Shown here one piece after another: positions 4,966 through 7,547 of a stretch of DNA of 7,547 nt. The notes below the pieces were generated by a model that saw nothing but the letters and a program-made list of their open reading frames with translations, was not told the origin of the DNA and did no database searches. The translations under genes were made by a program, and so were the position numbers. The stretch is from the NCBI GenBank assembly GCA_030615235.1, contig JAUWZR010000125.1, positions 1-7,547 of the forward strand, given 5' to 3'. How positions within the stretch are numbered: the stretch's first letter is position 1; each line of letters starts with the position of its first letter. The stretch comes from Promethearchaeota archaeon (lineage in GTDB: Archaea; Asgardarchaeota; Lokiarchaeia; Sigyniarchaeales; SOKP01).

Positions 4966-6606
4966 CTACTTCTTTTGTGTTTCTAGGTCTTTCAATTCGC
5001 GATGAAGAACTTTTCCTACTATCGTTTTAGGAATTTCATCAATAAAGTCAACATAGCGTGGATATTTATCTCCTGCCATGTTTTGTTTTGCCCAATCGAT
5101 GATGTCTTGTTCAGTTATTCCTCTATCTTTATATTCATCTTTTAACACCACAAAAGCTTTGATATTTTCCTTTCCTTCATCATCAATTATTCCGATAACG
5201 CCACATTCCTGAATTGCCTCATGATAATACATGAGATCTTCAACTTCAGTGGGATAAACAGAATGTCCCTTATATTTAATTAAGTTCTTTAGCCGATCCT
5301 TAATGACAAAATAACCATCTTCGTCCATTAGTGCTAAATCACCCGTCCACAGCCAACCGTCCTTGATTGTGTTATTAGTTTCCTCCTCACGTTTATAATA
5401 TCCCCTCATCATCTGTGGACCTCTTGTTACTAGTTCTCCAACCTCTCCAATCCCAAGCGTATTACCGTTGGAATCACATATCTTTACATCTGTATTAGGA
5501 AAGGGCATTCCAATCGTTCCTGGTTTGAATTTACCTTCGAAAGGATTTGCTGTGACGGCTGGGGACATTTCGGTTAATCCATATGCTTCTCGAAGCTTGG
5601 ATCCCGTCAATTCTTCGAATGTTTTTCTCACATCGTCAGGGAGGGGTCCCGCTGAGCTTAGACAATATTTTATACTTGACAAGTCGTGATTTTGGATTCC
5701 TTCGTAATTATTTAGATTATTGTAAATTGCCGCCACGCCAGGGAAAACGCTGACCTTGGCTGCTTCAATAACTTCAATAACTTCATGCGCCTCCCTAGGA
5801 TTGAAAACACACGCTAACTTCCAAGCGTTGTGGATACTCATATTCATCATAAAACCCATATAGATGTGATAAAAAGGTAAAGCTGCAAGTAATACTTCCT
5901 TCCCTAATTCCTTTTCTACAAACCAAGATTCTGCTTGAAAAATATTTGCCGCAATACTCCCATGAGTTAACATTGCTCCTTTGGGGAATCCAGTTGTTCC
6001 TCCCGTGTATTGCAATTGAGCTAAATCCTCTAAACTTATATCGACTTTTGGTGGGTTAGGAGCAGTTTCTCTTATTAAATCCTCCATCATAGGCTCACCT
6101 CCCATGGAAAATTCAGGAGGTGCCATTGGGTCTGGTGATAAAAAAGGCGATAAATTGCTATAAAACTTGTGTTTTACACCGGTTTCGCCAATAATAGGAT
6201 CCACTAATCCTGAAAAACCTTCCCAACCGATATAAACTTTTGCGTCACTGTCGTTTAGTTGTCGCTTTATCTCAAGCTTTTTAAATAATGGAGAAATCGG
6301 AGTTACTACAGCTCCAATTTTTAAAATACCGTAATAATAAGCAATAAAAGCTGGATTATTAGTAAATTGGATTGCAACACAATCACCTTTCTTAATACCA
6401 AGTTCGGTTAATTTTGCTGCTACGCGATAAACTATATCGAGTAGCTTAGCATAGGTCAATTCGAATCCCATAAAATATGTAACAACATTATTAGGATAGA
6501 GTTTAACAGCATCTTCGAGAAAATCTACTAAATTCTTATTTGGTATATTAACCTTTTTTGGAACTCCTGATGGCCAATATTTATAATAAATTTTTTGATC
6601 TGACAT
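4966..6606 (-). CDS. Long-chain acyl-CoA synthetase (AMP-forming ligase, ANL superfamily)
   Basis: A complete 546-residue enzyme that activates a fatty or other carboxylic acid to the acyl-adenylate and then the CoA thioester. Motifs in order: phosphate loop YTGGTTGFPKG (200-210), ALPFYHIYM (242-250), AYGLTEMSP (341-349), TGDL (421-424), the hinge and A8 region DRLKNLIKYKGHSVYPTEVE (437-456), and the C-terminal catalytic lysine in PKTIVGKVLHREL (Lys532). All residues needed for both half-reactions are present. There is no membrane segment or targeting signal. Overall pattern and length fit medium/long-chain fatty acid-CoA ligases, although chain length cannot be read from sequence. It is divergent from the small GTPase gene, with a 209-base shared intergenic region holding a palindrome at 6671-6688. 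It may feed beta-oxidation or lipid metabolism; no other such genes are in view. The ATG at 6606 has only a distant AGGAT upstream. Confidence 0.93.
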   Translation of the reverse strand: MSDQKIYYKYWPSGVPKKVNIPNKNLVDFLEDAVKLYPNNVVTYFMGFELTYAKLLDIVYRVAAKLTELGIKKGDCVAIQFTNNPAFIAYYYGILKIGAVVTPISPLFKKLEIKRQLNDSDAKVYIGWEGFSGLVDPIIGETGVKHKFYSNLSPFLSPDPMAPPEFSMGGEPMMEDLIRETAPNPPKVDISLEDLAQLQYTGGTTGFPKGAMLTHGSIAANIFQAESWFVEKELGKEVLLAALPFYHIYMGFMMNMSIHNAWKLACVFNPREAHEVIEVIEAAKVSVFPGVAAIYNNLNNYEGIQNHDLSSIKYCLSSAGPLPDDVRKTFEELTGSKLREAYGLTEMSPAVTANPFEGKFKPGTIGMPFPNTDVKICDSNGNTLGIGEVGELVTRGPQMMRGYYKREEETNNTIKDGWLWTGDLALMDEDGYFVIKDRLKNLIKYKGHSVYPTEVEDLMYYHEAIQECGVIGIIDDEGKENIKAFVVLKDEYKDRGITEQDIIDWAKQNMAGDKYPRYVDFIDEIPKTIVGKVLHRELKDLETQKK

Positions 6607-6670
6607 AATTTTACTTTTATCCTATATGGTATTTATTATTTTTCTTCGGAAAAAACATCTCCAGAAATTA

Positions 6671-6688
6671 AAGGATTATATTATCCTT
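6671..6688. promoter_or_regulatory. 18-base near-perfect palindrome upstream of the acyl-CoA synthetase gene
   Basis: AAGGATTATATTATCCTT has perfect six-base arms AAGGAT/ATCCTT around a core with symmetric ATAT; only two positions break the symmetry. It lies 65-82 bases before the synthetase ATG. The AT core could itself be the TATA box of that gene, making a repressor that competes with TBP plausible. This is a candidate operator only. Confidence 0.4.
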
Positions 6689-6719
6689 ACATTAGAAGAT
6701 TCTTTTATTAAGAAGTTAT

Positions 6720-6730
6720 CTTTATAAATA
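6720..6730 (+). promoter_or_regulatory. Possible TATA box of the small GTPase gene
   Basis: CTTTATAAATA on the plus strand, about 90 bases before the GTPase ATG. A second AT-rich candidate, AATTATATTTT at 6770-6780, would give a leader of only about 15 bases and is equally possible. I cannot choose between them by sequence. Confidence 0.3.
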
Positions 6731-6815
6731 AGTATAAAAGAAAGTTCTATTTTAAAATAAGAAATCAAAAATTATATTTTATTGGTTAAAATTACATTAG
6801 AAGAAGATTGAAATT

Positions 6816-7355
6816 ATGACCGATCGTGAAGGTGCTTTTAAGCTTTGTATATTTGGGGATGGGGGAGTAGGAAAAACGACGCTCGTCAATCGCTATCTTA
6901 CAAAAATATTTGATGAAAGTATTAAAATGACCATTGGTGCGGATTTTTACGTGAAAGACTTAGAAGTCGATGGAAAGAAAGTGGTTATTCGTATTTGGGA
7001 TTTTGGCGGAGAACAACGCTTTAAAGTCCTATTACCGAGTTTTGCAAAAGGTGCTAATGGTGGAATTTTTATGTTCGATATTACTCGATATACTAGCATA
7101 AAAAATGTAGATGATTGGCTCTCGATTTTTGAGAAAAACGCCCAAGATAAAAAAATAAATATACCAATCCTTATGCTTGGTGGAAAATTAGATCTTCAAG
7201 AAAAACGATCTGTTGAGACTGAAGATGCTATGGAATTATCTGAAAAGTATAATTTACAGGGTTATCTTGAATGTTCTTCTAAAACTGGTGAGAATGTCGA
7301 AGAAGTTTTCGAATCGATCACTAGAAAAATGATGAAGATCACAAATCTAACCTAA
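6816..7355 (+). CDS. Rab/Ras-like small GTPase (Asgard type)
   Basis: A 179-residue single-domain GTPase. Motifs: G1 P-loop GDGGVGKTT (14-22), G2 threonine Thr39 in MTIGADF, G3 WDFGGEQRF (61-69), G4 region LGGKLDL (121-127), G5 ECSSKTG (152-158). Overall pattern is Rab/Ras-like (TIGADFYVKDLEVDGKKV, FDITRYTSIKNVDDW, then VEEVFESI). Two motifs differ from eukaryotic consensus: G3 has Gly-Glu-Gln where Rab has Gly-Gln-Glu, so Glu66 takes the position of the catalytic glutamine, and G4 has Gly-Lys-Leu-Asp instead of Asn-Lys-x-Asp. There is no C-terminal cysteine for prenylation (the end is KITNLT), so membrane attachment by that route is unlikely. Such GTPases are abundant in Asgard genomes; the partner here is unknown. 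The ATG at 6816 has a weak purine-rich lead (AGAAGAAGATTG). The gene is divergent from the acyl-CoA synthetase. Confidence 0.95.
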   Translation: MTDREGAFKLCIFGDGGVGKTTLVNRYLTKIFDESIKMTIGADFYVKDLEVDGKKVVIRIWDFGGEQRFKVLLPSFAKGANGGIFMFDITRYTSIKNVDDWLSIFEKNAQDKKINIPILMLGGKLDLQEKRSVETEDAMELSEKYNLQGYLECSSKTGENVEEVFESITRKMMKITNLT

Positions 7356-7427
7356 ATATACCTTAAAGCATTGAAATTAAATTCATAATGAACCTGGTAA
7401 GTAGTGGAAACGAAAAAGAAGTTCTCG

Positions 7428-7547
7428 CTATCCGGATGTCCTTTTAATAACTTTAACTAATCCTTTCTTTCTTAACTTTTCAAGCATTTTTTCGACTTTT
7501 TCGATCGGTTTTTGGGCAATCTCAGCACACTGCTCTACTGAATTCAT
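7428..7547 (-). CDS. C-terminal fragment (or 39-residue ORF) of a winged-helix-like protein
   Basis: On the minus strand an open frame runs from the right edge to a TAG at 7428-7430. It encodes MNSVEQCAEIAQKPIEKVEK followed by MLEKLRKKGLVKVIKRTSG. The pattern of a short helix (VEQCAEIAQ), turn, recognition-like helix (IEKVEKMLEKLRKKG) and strand (LVKVIK) resembles the DNA-binding half of winged-helix regulators. The window ends exactly on an ATG in this frame, which may be the true start or an internal methionine; with only 39 codons it is more probably the 3' end of a longer gene. It converges on the small GTPase gene with a 72-base gap. Family cannot be fixed from so little sequence. Confidence 0.5.
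   Translation of the reverse strand: MNSVEQCAEIAQKPIEKVEKMLEKLRKKGLVKVIKRTSG

Noticed and set aside
5468..5689. Plus-strand open frame of 73 codons
   Set aside because: Antisense to the core of the acyl-CoA synthetase, including the YGLTEMSP motif; no independent support.
7356..7427. Possible RNA gene or terminator between the GTPase and the right-edge gene
   Set aside because: No stem, T-run or conserved RNA pattern could be found in these 72 bases.

Overview
The window is AT-rich and reads as archaeal. Genes are compact, intergenic gaps carry TATA-like boxes 25-70 bases before start codons, and few starts have a clear Shine-Dalgarno site. The combination of a eukaryote-like Rab/Ras-type small GTPase, HdrB/HdrC subunits, a stand-alone GMP synthase ATP-pyrophosphatase subunit and an Lrp/AsnC regulator points to an Asgard archaeon, most likely Lokiarchaeia-like. 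That placement is inference from gene content, not from a marker gene.

Left part (1-1951, all minus strand): in transcription order there is an unrecognised 92-residue cysteine-rich protein (1951-1673), then HdrC (1546-1049), HdrB (1047-172) and the N-terminus of an FrhB-type F420-dependent oxidoreductase subunit that runs off the left edge (116-1). hdrC and hdrB are one base apart. Together these look like an electron-transfer unit in which FrhB exchanges electrons with F420, HdrC relays them through two cubane [4Fe-4S] clusters, and HdrB carries out thiol/disulfide chemistry on two non-cubane clusters. No HdrA is visible.

Middle (1952-3062): a 390-base divergent control region separates the cysteine-rich gene from an Lrp/AsnC regulator. 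It holds a perfect 26-base direct repeat with a 32-base period (about three helical turns) and two copies of the palindromic pattern GTGA-N8-TCAC. A second small four-cysteine protein (57 residues) follows the regulator. The Lrp protein, two small Cys proteins and hdrCB may form one redox-linked regulatory neighbourhood; this is a hypothesis.

Right part (3134-7547): a divergent GMP synthase ATP-pyrophosphatase subunit, MsrA and an acyl-CoA synthetase lie on the minus strand, each with its own probable promoter. A small GTPase with non-canonical G3 and G4 motifs is transcribed divergently from the acyl-CoA synthetase. The right edge carries the minus-strand 3' end (or a 39-codon ORF) of a winged-helix-like protein. 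No rRNA, tRNA, CRISPR array, insertion sequence or phage gene was seen.
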